From: Accumulibacter sp.
GTDB taxonomy: Bacteria > Pseudomonadota > Gammaproteobacteria > Burkholderiales > Rhodocyclaceae
Reading direction: 5' to 3'
Assembly: GCA_031267455.1 (NCBI GenBank)
Contig: JAIRZC010000028.1
Coordinates: 1 to 6,524 of the forward strand
DNA length: 6,524 nucleotides
This document shows positions 5,710 through 6,524 of this stretch, piece by piece. Below the pieces are notes generated by a model. The model searched no databases, had not been told where the DNA came from, and saw only the letters and a program-made list of their open reading frames with translations. The first letter of the stretch is position 1, and every line of letters starts with the position of its first letter. The translations under genes and the position numbers were made by a program.

Positions 5710-6524
5710 ATTAAAGAAAAGTATCCAGCGAAAGCTGCTCGATGATCAGCAACGTATTCAGGAAGGAATAAGATGGGCAAAGGCAAATGATTATGAGGGG
5801 CAAGACATATTATCTGATGCAAACAAATGGGGGTGGCTTTTCGAAGAAAACCCATTGGATGAATCTCGTCCCGGAATAGGGGATATGATAGACGACTATT
5901 TCGACGCTGCCCAGCGCTACCTTCCGCGCCGCGACCCCTTGGCGCTGGACTTGGACGGAGATGGGCTGGAAACGACCGGATTCAGCGCCCAGAACCCGAT
6001 CTGGTTCGACCATGATATCAATGGATCCGCTGAAGGCACCGGCTGGCTGAATTCCGACGATGGTTTTCTGGTTCTCGATCGAAACGGGAATGGAACGATC
6101 GACGACGGAAGTGAACTCTTTGGCGACCACACCCCGCTTAATGACGGAAGCGGAAACGCCGCGAACGGCTTTGCCGCACTTGCGCAGGAAGACAGCAACG
6201 CAGACGGCCTCGTCAACAACCAGGACGCCCACTGGAACGACCTTCGAGTTTGGCGCGACCTCAACCAGGATGGCATTTCCCAGAGCGGTGAACTCTTCAC
6301 GCTGAGCGACATCGGCATTACCGGAATCAACATCGCCTCGGAAGGCGCCTCCAACGACCAGGGCAACGGAAACCAGGTTAGCGCAACCGGAAGCTTTATT
6401 TGGGCAGATGGCCACGAAGGAATCGTCGGAACGGGCCAGGCCGGCGACATCGATTTCTCCGTCGACACCTTCCACAGCACTTTTACCGACACGATCGAGC
6501 TTATCGACGGCGTTGAAGAATTAC
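5690..6524 (+). CDS. FrpC-like RTX protein with self-processing module, 3' partial
   Basis: Frame 2 is open from after TAA 5684-5686 to the window edge; ATG 5690 gives 278 residues so far. From residue 82 it matches the self-processing module of neisserial FrpC. It starts with Asp82-Pro83 in RRDPLALDLDGDG, then GWLNSDDGFLVLDRNGNG (118-135), the loop D130-x-N-x-N-G-T-I-D-D-G-S-E, ELFGD, a second loop at D168-D179, VWRDLNQDGISQSGELFTL with a third loop at D190-E201, and FHSTFTDTIEL (261-271). In FrpC, calcium triggers cleavage of this Asp-Pro bond and the freed Asp can form an isopeptide bond with a Lys (known). The module appears complete. The first 82 residues are AT-rich, unlike the rest, have no recognised domain, and start inside the cro-like remnant with only a weak ribosome site; FrpC has about 414 residues there. 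Either a short novel form or a 5'-truncated gene. The GC-rich minus-strand frames opposite are shadows. Confidence 0.82.
   Translation, partial: MVITHCKLKKSIQRKLLDDQQRIQEGIRWAKANDYEGQDILSDANKWGWLFEENPLDESRPGIGDMIDDYFDAAQRYLPRRDPLALDLDGDGLETTGFSAQNPIWFDHDINGSAEGTGWLNSDDGFLVLDRNGNGTIDDGSELFGDHTPLNDGSGNAANGFAALAQEDSNADGLVNNQDAHWNDLRVWRDLNQDGISQSGELFTLSDIGITGINIASEGASNDQGNGNQVSATGSFIWADGHEGIVGTGQAGDIDFSVDTFHSTFTDTIELIDGVEEL

Noticed and set aside
5810..6492. Long minus-strand open frames opposite the RTX module
   Set aside because: They mirror the GC-rich plus-strand frame that has clear calcium-binding motifs; no family resemblance and no ribosome site.

Overview
The window looks like Gram-negative proteobacterial DNA, probably betaproteobacterial. 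This is a family-level guess from an RTX-type module close to neisserial FrpC, a FIST plus GGDEF pair, an MnmC-type tRNA methyltransferase and an Sel1/Hcp-like exported repeat protein. No rRNA, tRNA or species marker confirms it. Base composition is moderately GC-rich, with a clearly AT-richer island at about 5430-5890.

Left part (1-2481): an intact plus-strand gene run. It holds the 3' end of a FIST sensory protein, an overlapping or closely following diguanylate cyclase with an intact GGDEF site and I-site, and then a stand-alone MnmD-like methyltransferase. The last two genes are joined by a strong inverted repeat that covers the stop of one and the start of the next.

Middle part (2482-4150): a graveyard. 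It has about 330 bases without a recognisable gene, a decayed IS1-family transposase (in-frame stop, three frame changes, altered first catalytic Asp, lost C-terminus), a hicA toxin gene abutting the IS remnant with a doubtful start, a frameshifted and truncated hicB antitoxin gene, and a minus-strand N-terminal scrap of a thermonuclease (SNase)-like protein.

Right part (4150-6524): a phage-like regulatory switch. A minus-strand S24/LexA-type repressor is followed after 2 bases by an exported Cys-rich Sel1 (Hcp-like) gene. On the other side of a short region with overlapping promoters and palindromes lies a dead cro-like gene with two in-frame stops. Overlapping its end begins an open reading frame, running off the window, that carries a complete match to the FrpC self-processing ('clip-and-link') module: an Asp-Pro bond followed by several EF-hand-like calcium loops. 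Its upstream part is only about 82 residues and is AT-rich, so it looks like a truncated or re-assembled RTX gene. This is the most interesting item in the window.
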